DNA of 64,000 nt from Chelatococcus sp. (GTDB taxonomy: Bacteria > Pseudomonadota > Alphaproteobacteria > Rhizobiales > Beijerinckiaceae), in assembly GCA_003248805.1 (NCBI GenBank), contig QFQY01000004.1:1-64000 (forward strand). Reading direction: 5' to 3'. The notes under the pieces are model-generated. The model was given only the letters and a program-made list of their open reading frames with translations, searched no databases and had not been told where the DNA came from. Position numbers and translations under genes: made by a program. Positions 7,376 through 15,892 of this stretch are shown here, piece by piece (position 1 is the first letter of the stretch; each line of letters begins with the position of its first letter).

Positions 7376-9559
7376 TCATCCTCTCATGTTGGAAATGGCG
7401 AGCGCCCAGCGGCGGTCGAAACTGGTCCGGTCCGCGAGTTCGGCGAGCGCTCCGACATGCGGACGGGCCATCTCGCCGTCGTCGACGACATAGACCTCCA
7501 CCTCCGGCACCCAGAGCGAGGGCGCGCCGCTCATCCTGAGCTTGAGGCAGAGATCCAGACCCTTCTCGGCGGTCGTGAAGTAGTTGCGCGAGAACCCCCC
7601 GACCTCGAGGAAGGCGGCGCGCGAGACGATGCAGCATTCGCTCGCGCCGGCGGCGACCTCCATGGGGCCGAGATTGCCGATCGCATCCAGCGGGTAGCCG
7701 ACGAAGCGGTTGGCGACGCGCCGGTCCGTGCCCTCGCCCTCCAGCCACGCCCCGGCCCAGCGGATCGAGTTGTCCTCGAACAGCAGGGTCGGGCTCGCGA
7801 CGCATTGTCCGCCGCGGGCGCGATAGGCCCGCTCCAGCCGGCCGAGCCAGCCCGGCATGCGGATCTGGGCTGCACCCGAGAGCAGGGCGACGGTCTGAAA
7901 GCGGCAGGCGCGAACGCCGGCTTCGAGTGCGTCGCAGGCATCTTCGACGCCCTCCACGAGCACGAGCCGCACGGCGAGGCCATAGAAGCGGGCGAGCCTT
8001 CGCGCCTCGGCGCCGACTCGATCGAAACTCTCGGCCGGCGCCGCGATGACGATCGGCAACGGGCGGACCTCCGGGTCCATGGCGAGCAAGGCGAACAGCG
8101 CCGAGAGTTCGCGGTGTCGATGGTCGAGCCCGACCACGAGACCGAGCGCCGCATCCTGCGCGAAGGCCCCGACATCGAAAGTCTCCACCACGCGGGGAGG
8201 GGCAATTTCCGCCGCCTGGAGGGCCGGCGCGACCTGCCGCTCGACGACGGCACTCGCGGTCGACGAACGCGGATCGAGCAGGCCGAAGATCCGCTCCAGA
8301 GTTCGGCGTGCCTGGCCTCGGCCGGGGGAAAGCGGCAGGAAGGCCGGGCCCACGCCCTCGATCTCGAATTCGAGATAGAGCGGCTGCCCGGGCTCCGGCA
8401 CGAATTTCGGCGCGAAAACGATGAAGCCGTGGCTATTGCGCCGCGCCGCCAGGGCCGGCCCGAAGCGCGGGTCCTCCGTGAAGGCGGCGGTGACGTCGGG
8501 CCTCTGCACGCGCGTCCAGAGCCGGTCGACGACGCAGGATCGCGTCCCGCTGCGCAGCGTCGCCGCACTGACCTTGTGCTCGGGGTCGAACAGCCAGCCG
8601 ATGACCAGCACGCCCGTGTCCTCGACGACCGTGGCGTCGTCGATCCCGGCGCGCACCGGTACGTCGAGCAGGCAGACGGTGTCGCGCCCGTCGAAGCGCT
8701 GCGAGGCGCGCCGGAGCTTGTCGGTGGTCGCCTGCGGAGCCGCGCCCCGCTGCAGGCCGTCACGCAGATGGCCCGGAACCGTGATCGGCTCCAGCAAGAC
8801 ATGGCGCTCATAGACCTCGAGCGCCCGCCAGCCGTCATTGCCGCGGAAATAAAGCCGCTCGATCTCTCCGGGATGACGAATGGCGCAGTCTTCCAGCAGG
8901 CCGAAGAAGCCGCGCGCGCCCTCGCCGAGATCGTCGCGCTCGAAGGTGCCGGCCTCGAGCGCCGCCGGCGAGAGACCGCCATGCGCGACCAGCAGCTTCG
9001 TGCGTCCGCCGGCGAAATTGGAGGACCAGCCCTGCAGGAAGACGGTCTCGTCGAGTGCGCCCATCACCTCGACGAAGCCGCCGGGCTTGGCGACCGATTG
9101 CAGCAGCATGCCCACGGCCCGCAGCCGCCGCTGGTTGGCTTTGCCCGCCAGCAGCAGTTCGAGCAGCCCGTCGACCACAGAAGGGAAAGCCTGCCCGGCC
9201 TCGTCGGCGAGCGCGGCGAGGAAGGCCTGCATCGGCAGGGGCCTGGGCGTCAGGATCAGGCGCAGCGGCCGGCCGGGCCGGCCGAGCAGGATCGCGCCGG
9301 ACCCGGCACCATCGGGCGCCGGCGCCGGCGCCAGGCAGATGAAGCCGAGGGCTGCCGAAGCCTCCGCCTGCGGGCGGCGCCAGGTCAGCGGCATCGTCTC
9401 CGCCCGGTTGCGCGGATTGCCGTCGACCGCGACCGGCACCTTGCCCGGGATCGCGTCGCAGACGCTCATGATCAGGATCGCGTTTTCGCCCAGCGGCGTC
9501 CAGGCGACGGTCGGGGCCGGCGCGACCCGCATGCGTTCGGGGATGATCACCTCGCTCAT
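7376..9559 (-). CDS. Large GT2-like protein with degenerate active site
   Basis: 727 residues. The C-terminal third (about 470-720) aligns with the GT2 domain of the product at 12393-14684: LSALFALLAMD, MPGWLGRLERAY, FEDNSIRWAGAWLEG, CCIVSRAAFLEVGGF and LDLCLKLRMSG. However, the metal-binding NSD of that protein is replaced by SGAAQ, and the catalytic EDSD region by EKGLD. A middle segment (GVLVIGWLFDPEH) matches a GW-x-x-D module found in two neighbours. The N-terminal 250 residues match nothing I recognise. It sits three bases from the following GT4 start and four bases after the coiled-coil protein gene, so it belongs to the same transcript. Likely a non-catalytic or highly diverged glycosyltransferase; function unknown. 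Confidence 0.75.
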   Translation of the reverse strand: MSEVIIPERMRVAPAPTVAWTPLGENAILIMSVCDAIPGKVPVAVDGNPRNRAETMPLTWRRPQAEASAALGFICLAPAPAPDGAGSGAILLGRPGRPLRLILTPRPLPMQAFLAALADEAGQAFPSVVDGLLELLLAGKANQRRLRAVGMLLQSVAKPGGFVEVMGALDETVFLQGWSSNFAGGRTKLLVAHGGLSPAALEAGTFERDDLGEGARGFFGLLEDCAIRHPGEIERLYFRGNDGWRALEVYERHVLLEPITVPGHLRDGLQRGAAPQATTDKLRRASQRFDGRDTVCLLDVPVRAGIDDATVVEDTGVLVIGWLFDPEHKVSAATLRSGTRSCVVDRLWTRVQRPDVTAAFTEDPRFGPALAARRNSHGFIVFAPKFVPEPGQPLYLEFEIEGVGPAFLPLSPGRGQARRTLERIFGLLDPRSSTASAVVERQVAPALQAAEIAPPRVVETFDVGAFAQDAALGLVVGLDHRHRELSALFALLAMDPEVRPLPIVIAAPAESFDRVGAEARRLARFYGLAVRLVLVEGVEDACDALEAGVRACRFQTVALLSGAAQIRMPGWLGRLERAYRARGGQCVASPTLLFEDNSIRWAGAWLEGEGTDRRVANRFVGYPLDAIGNLGPMEVAAGASECCIVSRAAFLEVGGFSRNYFTTAEKGLDLCLKLRMSGAPSLWVPEVEVYVVDDGEMARPHVGALAELADRTSFDRRWALAISNMRG

Positions 9560-9563
9560 GATG

Positions 9564-10316
9564 TCACCTGCGGATCAGCATCACGGCGAGCGTGACGAAG
9601 GAGGTCAGGGCGGCGAGCCCCGACAGGAAGCCGAGAATGACGGTGACCTGCCGCAGCGGCGCACGCGCCTCCTTGCGCAGGGCGATCAGGCGCTCGTCGA
9701 AGCTGCCGAGCGTCGCGTCGAAGCGAAGCTGAAACACGTCGAGTTCCGCGAGCCGCCGGGTGATGTGCTCCTGCGCGGCTGCGTCCTCGGCGGGGTCGCG
9801 CATCCGTTCCCTCGCCTCGGAGAGCTGCGTCGCGATCCGGTCGAGCCGCTCGCTCAGCTCCTTCTGCGCGAGCTGCGAACGCCGGTTCAGCGCGATCAGC
9901 GCCTCGACGCGGTCGAAGAAGCGCGCGAGCGGCACGGCGACGGCGGCCTCCGCCGCGAGTTCGGCCGGCGGTGGCAGGCGCAGCGCGAGCTCGGCCCCGG
10001 TCGCCTCGGACACGCCGACGATCGTGAGACTGTCGCGGTCGGCCAGGACGGCCTCGTCGAGTTCCATCGAGAACGCATGCTTGCCGTCGCCGATGCCGTT
10101 CCGGCGCAGGTCGACGCGGGCCTGATCGGCCCTGGTCTCCTGGATCGCCTCGCCGTCGCGCAGCACCCGCACGATCAGGCTCTGCTCCGGCCGCGCCTCG
10201 TCCCAGATCCAGCCATGCAGCCTGTTGCCGTCGAGCGCGTCGACGCGCCCGTTCAGTCGCGCCGGCGTGACGCTCGGCAGATCGGGGACCTCGTCATGCG
10301 CCTGCGCCGTCGTCAT
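9564..10316 (-). CDS. C-tail-anchored coiled-coil protein with GWxWD module
   Basis: 250 residues. The N-terminal part (about 15-115) has NGRVDALDGNRLHGWIWDEA, a beta-rich module also seen in the two large GT2-like proteins of this cluster. Residues about 135-215 are strongly heptad-like and charged (ELSERLDRIATQLSEARERM), predicting a coiled coil. The C-terminus is a single membrane helix (VTVILGFLSGLAALTSFVTLAVMLI) followed by RR. The start overlaps the stop of the upstream GT4 gene as ATGA. The shared module plus a membrane anchor suggests a scaffold holding glycosyltransferases at the inner membrane; this is inference and I do not recognise the family. Confidence 0.75.
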   Translation of the reverse strand: MTTAQAHDEVPDLPSVTPARLNGRVDALDGNRLHGWIWDEARPEQSLIVRVLRDGEAIQETRADQARVDLRRNGIGDGKHAFSMELDEAVLADRDSLTIVGVSEATGAELALRLPPPAELAAEAAVAVPLARFFDRVEALIALNRRSQLAQKELSERLDRIATQLSEARERMRDPAEDAAAQEHITRRLAELDVFQLRFDATLGSFDERLIALRKEARAPLRQVTVILGFLSGLAALTSFVTLAVMLIRR

Positions 10317-11566
10317 GCCGCCGCCCCGAGCCGGAGATCGTCGAAGAGCGCGAGGTGACGGCCTGCGCAGGCGGACAGCGAAGGCTGGTCGACGATCCCG
10401 GCGACGAGCCGCTGCCAGAGACCGCCTTCCTCCATCGCCCGACGCATCACGCGGGCGAGATCGGCGGGGTCGCCGGGCCGGGCATGAAGTCCGTCGATGC
10501 CGTCGCGGACCATCTCGGCCATGCCGCCGATATTGCTGACGATCAGCGGCCGGCGGTGCTGGAAAGCCTCCTGGATGACCAGCGGCGCGTTTTCCCACCA
10601 GACCGAGGGCATCACCACCCAGTCGATCTCCTCCATCAGGGCGGGAACATCCTCGCGGCTATAGGGGCCGCAATGCCGGACCGCGTCGCCGGCCGTGGCG
10701 AGCGCCTGATCCAGCTTCGTGGTGAAGGCCTCGCTCTGGAAGGGCGCGCCGCCATGGACATGCAGCGTGAAGCCCGTATCGCCGGAGGCTTCCAGAAGCT
10801 TCGCCGCCTGCAGAAGCGGCAGGATGCCCTTCCAGGGATTGAGGTTGCCGAAATAACCGAAGCTCGTGCGCCGCCCCGTGACGTCGCGGTGCTGGACCGT
10901 TGCGACTGCGGGGCGCGCATTGGCGATGATCTCGATCTTCTCGGGCGGGAGGCCCCATTCGACATAGCGCTGCCGCAGGAAGCGGCTCGGCGCGACGAAG
11001 CGGTCGACCGCGGCGAGATGCGTCTTCAGGAAACGCTCGCGCAGCAGGAAGCGGTCGGAGCCGATCTCGGGAAAGCAGCCATGGCAGGCCGAGGGCGAAG
11101 CGCCCTTGCAGCGTTGCCCGTCGCCCGGCCGCACCATCAGCCCGTCATGGTGGCAGATCGGGTAGTAGTCGTGCAGCGTCATGACGATCGAGGTCTTGGG
11201 CAAAAGCCTGCGCGCCAGCGCCAGGAACTCGGCCCCGATCAGGACGAGGTGATGGACATGGATGACGTCGGGCCGGAATTCGCCGAGCAGCGTCGCCAGG
11301 TCCTGGAGCGTGCCGTAGTGGTCGATCTGGCTGAGATGGAAGCGGTCGAAATGGCCGCTCCACAGCAGCACGTCGCCGGCCTCGCCCGTCGCCTGAAGCG
11401 CGGTGCCGGGATGCGGCTGGCGATGGATCGCGTTGGTCGCGCCGAGGAACAGCACCTCGCAGCCCTGCTCGCGATAGGCCTGCGCGAGGTCATGGGCGAA
11501 GATCTCGGTGCCGCCGGGGTGGAGGTCCGGATGGTTGTGCGCGACGACGAGGATGCGGCGCGTCAT
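10313..11566 (-). CDS. Glycosyltransferase family 4 (GT-B fold), paralogue of 6069-7373
   Basis: 417 residues with ILVVAHNHPDLHPGGTEIFAHDL, DVIHVHHLVLIG, FGYFGNLNPWKGILPLL and VWWENAPLVIQEAF, the last being the GT4 E-x7-E donor-binding motif. A Cys/His segment (CHHDGLM, CKG, CHGCFP) matches that of the product at 6069-7373, as do many other blocks, so the two are duplicates with diverged acceptor halves. The start ATG overlaps the methyltransferase stop and its own stop overlaps the next start, both as ATGA. A 22-residue upstream in-frame extension would lie inside the methyltransferase gene and was rejected. Confidence 0.9.
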   Translation of the reverse strand: MTRRILVVAHNHPDLHPGGTEIFAHDLAQAYREQGCEVLFLGATNAIHRQPHPGTALQATGEAGDVLLWSGHFDRFHLSQIDHYGTLQDLATLLGEFRPDVIHVHHLVLIGAEFLALARRLLPKTSIVMTLHDYYPICHHDGLMVRPGDGQRCKGASPSACHGCFPEIGSDRFLLRERFLKTHLAAVDRFVAPSRFLRQRYVEWGLPPEKIEIIANARPAVATVQHRDVTGRRTSFGYFGNLNPWKGILPLLQAAKLLEASGDTGFTLHVHGGAPFQSEAFTTKLDQALATAGDAVRHCGPYSREDVPALMEEIDWVVMPSVWWENAPLVIQEAFQHRRPLIVSNIGGMAEMVRDGIDGLHARPGDPADLARVMRRAMEEGGLWQRLVAGIVDQPSLSACAGRHLALFDDLRLGAAA

Positions 11567-12396
11567 CGGGCGTTCCCCGGCTTGGTCGCGATCAGCACGT
11601 CCTGGTAATGCGCGGCGCTGATGCCGCGCCAATGGCCGCGCCGCAGGCTCTCGACGGCGAGGCCGGACTTACCGGCAGCCTCCGTCAGGAAGCCCGCATC
11701 GATGCCGGCCGCCGCGAGCGGCGCCTCCTCGATCGCATACCAGCCCGGCCCCTCCTGCCAGCGCCTGAAGCTCAGGCGCTCCTGGCCGCTGCGCTGGTCG
11801 TCGATCGCGAAGGCGGTCAGGAACAGCCGCCCGCCGGGCGCGAGAAGCCGCGAGGCCTCGTCGAGATAGACCGCGAGTTCCTCGGGCGGCAGATGCGTCG
11901 CGACCGAGATCATGGTGACGAAGTCGAAGCTGCCATTGGCGAAGCCGAACCGCACCTCCGTGCCGGGCAGGGAACCCTGCGGGTTGTAGAGCGGATGGGC
12001 GATGTCGAGGCGCTGGAACCGGAAGCGCGGATAGGCCGGCGTGATCGTCCGGGCGCACCAGAGGATGCCCTCCATGACCGGGTCGACGCCGTCATAGCTG
12101 CCGCGCTCGGGGTCGAGATACTGCGTCAGCGGGACCGCCATGCGGCCGATGCCGCAGCCGATGTCGAAGACGCGCTCATGCGGGAGCAGCCGCCCGAGCC
12201 TGACGAAATGGCCGAGGAACTCCGCGCCGATCGCGCGATAGTCGCCGTCGCCGACGAAGATGCTGTCCGGCGGAGGGTGCGGCAGGAAGCGGTTCGTCTG
12301 GACCGCGGCCATCAACCAGTCGAGCTCGGGTCCGGTCGGGCCGGCCGGCAGCGCCTGACCGGGCGCGATCTCTCTCAAGGCCATCATCGCGGTCAT
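11563..12396 (-). CDS. SAM-dependent class I methyltransferase
   Basis: 277 residues. Motif I is VFDIGCGIGRMAVPL, followed by YDGVDPVMEGILWC for the acidic ribose-binding loop, FDFVTMISVATHLPPEE (motif IV region), and LLAPGGRLFLTAF (post-motif). This is a Rossmann methyltransferase of the type that O-methylates sugars in polysaccharide clusters, though the acceptor cannot be read from sequence. Translation is coupled by ATGA at both ends to the GT2 gene upstream and the GT4 gene downstream. In-frame Met codons at positions 4 and 5 are alternative starts. Confidence 0.88.
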   Translation of the reverse strand: MTAMMALREIAPGQALPAGPTGPELDWLMAAVQTNRFLPHPPPDSIFVGDGDYRAIGAEFLGHFVRLGRLLPHERVFDIGCGIGRMAVPLTQYLDPERGSYDGVDPVMEGILWCARTITPAYPRFRFQRLDIAHPLYNPQGSLPGTEVRFGFANGSFDFVTMISVATHLPPEELAVYLDEASRLLAPGGRLFLTAFAIDDQRSGQERLSFRRWQEGPGWYAIEEAPLAAAGIDAGFLTEAAGKSGLAVESLRRGHWRGISAAHYQDVLIATKPGNAR

Positions 12397-14684
12397 GCTG
12401 CCGTCGCTCTCCTGAGATGGACGCCGGGGAGGATGTCGAGGTCGCGCGGTGCCAAGTCGCGGGGGGCGGGCCGCCTCGCGGGAGCGTCGATCTCGGACAT
12501 CAGGGCCGCGATCTGCGCATCCCAGCGCTTCGTCTGGAGCCAGGCGTTGTGCTGAGAGGCGACGCCGCGCACATAGTCGACGCTGCGGGCGATCGATTGC
12601 CGTTCGAGGTGGTAGAGCGCGACGGACGGCGCATAGACGATCGCGAAGCCGGCCCGCCTGAGCTTCAGGCAGAGATCGCTGTCCTCGTAGTCGCCGATGA
12701 CATAGCCGTCGTCGAAGCCGCCGATTTCCGTGAACAGGGCGTGGGGCATGACGATGCAGGCGCCGGTGACGCCGGGCACCGGCCGCTCGATATTGGCCGG
12801 GGCGTAGCTGCCCGGCATGCCCTTGAAGTAATGATGGTTGAGCCAGGTGCCTTTGCTGTCGCGCTTGAAGTAGAGCCCGGCGTGCTGCAGGGACCCGTCG
12901 TCGTAGAGCAGCTTCGGGCCGACGGCGCCGACGCGATTGCGGCGGTCCAGCCTGGCGACGAGCGCCGGCAGCCAGCCGTTCGCGCTGGGGATCACATCGG
13001 AGTTGACCATCGCCAGCGCCTCGCCGCGCGCGACCTTCGCGCCGGTATTGCAGGCGGCGGAGAAGCCGCCATTGCGGCCCATCACGACGAGCTGGAACGG
13101 CAGGCCGTAGGCGAGATGCAGCCCGCCGAGCAGATGCGCGACCTCCGCCGCATGCTCGGGCGAATCCAGCACATAGATCAGCTCCGCGGTTGAAACGAAG
13201 GACGGGTCGCCCGCGAAAGCGGCGATCTGCACCTTCAGGAAGTCGTAGACGCGGTAGAGCGGGATCACGACCGACACCGCCGGGCGCGACGGCGCGCGCC
13301 CGAACGGCCTGACCTGCGGCTCGGGCAGGCTCTCGCGCAGATCCTTCTGGCAGGCGGCCAGAACCGGCGCGAGCGTCGTCTCCATGATCTCTGCGCTGAG
13401 ATGCTGGGGCGGGATCGCCGCCAGCGCCCGTGCCCGGATCGTCGTCGCGTCGGCCGGCTGGACGGGCGGGCGGAGCACGAGCGTGGTGCCGGAGCGCAGC
13501 TTGACCTCGCAGCGCGGCTGGAGGACCGGGGCGCCGCCGGCGAAGCCCGCGGCGAGCGCCGCAAAGCCGGTGGCCGGCCGTGGCTCGCCGCCGGCGGCCG
13601 CGGGCAATCGCGCGGGGAAACGCCGGAGATGCTGCAGCATCGGGATCGGCGCACCCTCGCCACGGTGCAGCATGATCTCGTCGAGCAAGCCATCGGGATC
13701 GCGCAGCCAGCCGCCGATCAGGAGGCCCGCCTCGTTGCAGACCGCGAGGTCGAGCTCCGCCGAGGGCAGATCGTCGTTGCGGCGGACATTCTGCACCGGA
13801 AGCGGCAATCGCCTTTGCATCTCGATTGCAAGAAGGCGGCCCTGCTCGGACAGGCCGGCGAGCTGCTCGACGAGCCAGTTGCGCAGTCCGTCCCGGCTGC
13901 CGGCCTTGCTCGCCCACCAGTGCCCGAGCGTCGGCACCGCCTGCTGCGAGGGAAGCACGCGCACCGCCAGGGCGCCGTCGCCCTGGAGGACCAGGAGGGC
14001 GCCGCCGCGCGCCGGTGGCGCATCGAGGATGAAGTCGAAGCCGCGCCGGCCCTTGCGGTCGGTCCGGCCCAGGCGCGAGCGCAGGTCGAGGCGCGTCAGC
14101 CCCGCCCCGTCGAGCCGCGCGGCGGAGCGCAGCGGGCCGAAATCCGGCGGCAGCACGGTCTCGCACAGCAACCGCCCTTCGACCAGCGAGGCGACCGGCA
14201 GGACGGGCGCGGTCTTCTCGAACAGGGTCAGCAGGAACTGGCGCAGAAAGGAGAGATAGGGGGTGGTCGTGCCGAGGCGGAACAGGGCCGGCCAGGGTCC
14301 GGCGAGCGTGCCTGCGAGGGCGAGCCTGGAGCCCGGTGCCAGATCGCGCAGGATCTCGGCCGGGTCGGCCAGGCCATGCACCAGCGCCGGGTCGAATGTC
14401 GCGGTGACGTCGCCGCGAGGGCCGTGGTCCGACAGCGTGGCCACGATGTCGTCGTGGCCGGTATGGCGGAACGCCACGGCGAGGCGCTCGCGTCCGTCCC
14501 GCAGGTTCAGCATGACGGATGCCGAGGCGAGCCGCCGGCCATGGCCCGCCAGGGCGAGGGTCGGCTTTCCGAAGGGCGAGGCATCGAGCGTCCAGCACAG
14601 CATGTAGACCGAGCCGCCGAGCCGGAACAGGTCGAGATGCGCCGGGGCCGTGTCGGCCACGGCGGCGGGAGCCAGCGTAAGCAT
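12393..14684 (-). CDS. Large glycosyltransferase family 2 protein
   Basis: 763 residues. The GT-A catalytic domain occupies about 465-700: SVVIPLYRVYDFL, GRNGGFSAACNTGAKVARGE, the metal-binding MVNSDV, KLLYDDGSLQHAG, CIVMPHALFTEIGGF and the acidic GDYEDSDLCLKLRRAG. The N-terminal 450 residues are not a known catalytic domain; they contain LLIGGWLRDPDG, a module shared with the products at 7376-9559 and 9564-10316. Large GT2 proteins with long N-terminal extensions occur in galactoglucan-type clusters. The start is 67 bases after the RTX gene. The stop overlaps the methyltransferase start. An upstream in-frame start at 14747 adds an Arg-rich stretch and is less likely. Confidence 0.85.
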   Translation of the reverse strand: MLTLAPAAVADTAPAHLDLFRLGGSVYMLCWTLDASPFGKPTLALAGHGRRLASASVMLNLRDGRERLAVAFRHTGHDDIVATLSDHGPRGDVTATFDPALVHGLADPAEILRDLAPGSRLALAGTLAGPWPALFRLGTTTPYLSFLRQFLLTLFEKTAPVLPVASLVEGRLLCETVLPPDFGPLRSAARLDGAGLTRLDLRSRLGRTDRKGRRGFDFILDAPPARGGALLVLQGDGALAVRVLPSQQAVPTLGHWWASKAGSRDGLRNWLVEQLAGLSEQGRLLAIEMQRRLPLPVQNVRRNDDLPSAELDLAVCNEAGLLIGGWLRDPDGLLDEIMLHRGEGAPIPMLQHLRRFPARLPAAAGGEPRPATGFAALAAGFAGGAPVLQPRCEVKLRSGTTLVLRPPVQPADATTIRARALAAIPPQHLSAEIMETTLAPVLAACQKDLRESLPEPQVRPFGRAPSRPAVSVVIPLYRVYDFLKVQIAAFAGDPSFVSTAELIYVLDSPEHAAEVAHLLGGLHLAYGLPFQLVVMGRNGGFSAACNTGAKVARGEALAMVNSDVIPSANGWLPALVARLDRRNRVGAVGPKLLYDDGSLQHAGLYFKRDSKGTWLNHHYFKGMPGSYAPANIERPVPGVTGACIVMPHALFTEIGGFDDGYVIGDYEDSDLCLKLRRAGFAIVYAPSVALYHLERQSIARSVDYVRGVASQHNAWLQTKRWDAQIAALMSEIDAPARRPAPRDLAPRDLDILPGVHLRRATAA

Positions 14685-14750
14685 GAGGTCAGATCCTGCA
14701 GCTCGATGGGGCGGCGCCGGCCGCGGGGGCCGGCGCCGCCAGGGCATGCG

Positions 14751-15572
14751 TCAGGCGATCGAGAAGTAGGAGTGCGGATCGGCCTGGATGTCTTCGGCCG
14801 TCACGCCGACGAGCGTCAGCGTGTCGCCATGCCCGAGGTCGATGACGGTGTTGCCGCCCACGGTCGTGGCGCGCGCCGCCACGTCCTCGGCGGAATGGAT
14901 GCCCGTGCCGTTGATGTTCGAGGCGATCTGCAGCATGTCGCTGCCGGCCTGGAAATCGAGCACGACGTCGTTGCCGCCGCCGCCGGCGAAGACGAACACG
15001 TCATGGCCGGCGCCGCCCGACAGGATGTCGTCGCCCGCGCCGCCGAACAGGATGTCGTCACCCGCGCCGCCCTGCAAGATGTCGTCGCCAGCGCCGCCCT
15101 GAAGGATGTCGTCGCCGGCACCGCCCTGGAGGATGTCGTCGCCGGTTCCTCCCTGGAGAATGTCGTTGCCGGCCCCGCCTTGCAGGATGTCGTTGCCGGT
15201 TCCGCCGACCAGCACGTCGTTCCCGGCGCCGCCGATCAGGATGTCGTTCCCCGCGCCGCCCATCAGGATGTCGTCGCCGGCGCCACCCATCAGCGTGTCG
15301 TTGCCGGCATCGCCGCTCAGGAAATCGTCGCCCGCGTCACCGCTCAGGAAATCGTCGCTCGAGCCGCCGAAGAGGACATCGTCGCCGGAGCCGCCGAACA
15401 GCGAATCGTCGCCGCCGTCCCCGAAGAGCACGTCGTTACCCTGCGCGCCGAAGATGGCGTCCGCGCCGCTGCCGCCATGAACCACGTCATGCCCGGCGCC
15501 TGCGAAGATCGCATCGCTGAACCGGGTCCCCACCAGAAAATCGTCGAAAGCACTTCCTTCGATCGTAGCCAT
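14751..15572 (-). CDS. RTX nonapeptide-repeat calcium-binding protein, type I secretion substrate
   Basis: 273 residues, mostly GGxGxDxLx nonapeptides: 19 uninterrupted units from about residue 33 to 203, with one weaker unit before them. Such repeats form a calcium-filled beta-roll after export. The C-terminal part (HDVFVFAGGGGNDVVLDFQAGSDMLQI, ending HSYFSIA) is the typical uncleaved type I secretion region; there is no N-terminal signal peptide. The ABC and HlyD-type genes directly upstream are the obvious exporter. In the S. meliloti galactoglucan locus an RTX protein (ExpE1/WgeA) has the same position next to its exporter and glycosyltransferases. No enzymatic domain is present, so a surface-attached matrix protein is the likeliest role. 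Confidence 0.92.
   Translation of the reverse strand: MATIEGSAFDDFLVGTRFSDAIFAGAGHDVVHGGSGADAIFGAQGNDVLFGDGGDDSLFGGSGDDVLFGGSSDDFLSGDAGDDFLSGDAGNDTLMGGAGDDILMGGAGNDILIGGAGNDVLVGGTGNDILQGGAGNDILQGGTGDDILQGGAGDDILQGGAGDDILQGGAGDDILFGGAGDDILSGGAGHDVFVFAGGGGNDVVLDFQAGSDMLQIASNINGTGIHSAEDVAARATTVGGNTVIDLGHGDTLTLVGVTAEDIQADPHSYFSIA
14964..15476 (-). repeat. Tandem 27-bp repeats encoding RTX nonapeptides
   Basis: Nineteen consecutive 27-base units encode the RTX nonapeptides. Units between about 15000 and 15240 are nearly identical at the DNA level and encode GGAGDDILQ or close variants, indicating recent unit duplication. Such arrays tend to change length by slippage or recombination and to assemble poorly, so copy number here should be treated as approximate. 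Confidence 0.85.
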
Positions 15573-15609
15573 TCGTCACCTCCTCGGCGATCTCAGGGCG
15601 CCTCGAAGG

Positions 15610-15626
15610 GCTCGTGACGCACGAGC
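15610..15626. promoter_or_regulatory. Hairpin in the RTX leader
   Basis: GCTCGTG and CACGAGC form a perfect 7-bp stem with a 3-base loop, 38 bases before the RTX start codon. No T run follows on either strand, so it is not an intrinsic terminator; a leader RNA structure affecting stability or translation is possible. Confidence 0.5.
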
Positions 15627-15692
15627 TCTCCCAATTGCGGCACCGTTCCGACGACGTACATCAGCAGCGTCGTCGCTCGACGATTGGGAGAG
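15626..15692. promoter_or_regulatory. Nested inverted repeat upstream of the RTX gene
   Basis: CTCTCCCAAT (15626-15635) and ATTGGGAGAG (15683-15692) are perfect 10-base arms; inside them CGACGACG (15649-15656) and CGTCGTCG (15668-15675) form a second perfect 8-base pair around an 11-base loop. The structure lies 54-120 bases before the RTX start. It could be an extended RNA hairpin or paired protein-binding half sites. No T run follows. Confidence 0.5.
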
Positions 15693-15892
15693 TACCGAAT
15701 ATGTGCGGCGCAGCAAGATGTTATTTTGAGAATTTTGCGATGCAATATGATTTAAACTGTTTTTTACTTGGATGAAGCTTTGAGCTTTTGGGGAATGAAT
15801 TTCCAATATCGAAATATATTCTTGAACGAATTTGAGTCGAATAGTCCGTAAAGGCGAAATTTACCAGCTAAGTATCTGACAAGTTTTGGAAA

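Larger units (their letters stand above)
15573..15892. other. AT-rich intergenic region upstream of the RTX gene
   Basis: This 320-base stretch between the HlyD-type and RTX genes is much richer in A and T than its surroundings, especially 15700-15880. No convincing gene is present; a 76-codon open frame on the minus strand lacks a ribosome binding site and family features. The composition, the separation from the exporter operon and the hairpins close to the RTX start suggest that the RTX gene and following glycosyltransferase genes have their own promoter here. Confidence 0.6.

Noticed and set aside
4707..7493. Long plus-strand open frame across the pyruvyl transferase and GT4 genes
   Set aside because: It crosses three well supported minus-strand genes and shows the composition of an antisense shadow.
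14964..15476. Regular short repeats suggesting a CRISPR array
   Set aside because: The 27-base units are contiguous without spacers and translate as RTX nonapeptides.
15576..15806. 76-codon minus-strand open frame upstream of the RTX gene
   Set aside because: AT-rich, no ribosome binding site, covers the inverted repeats; composition unlike coding DNA of this genome.
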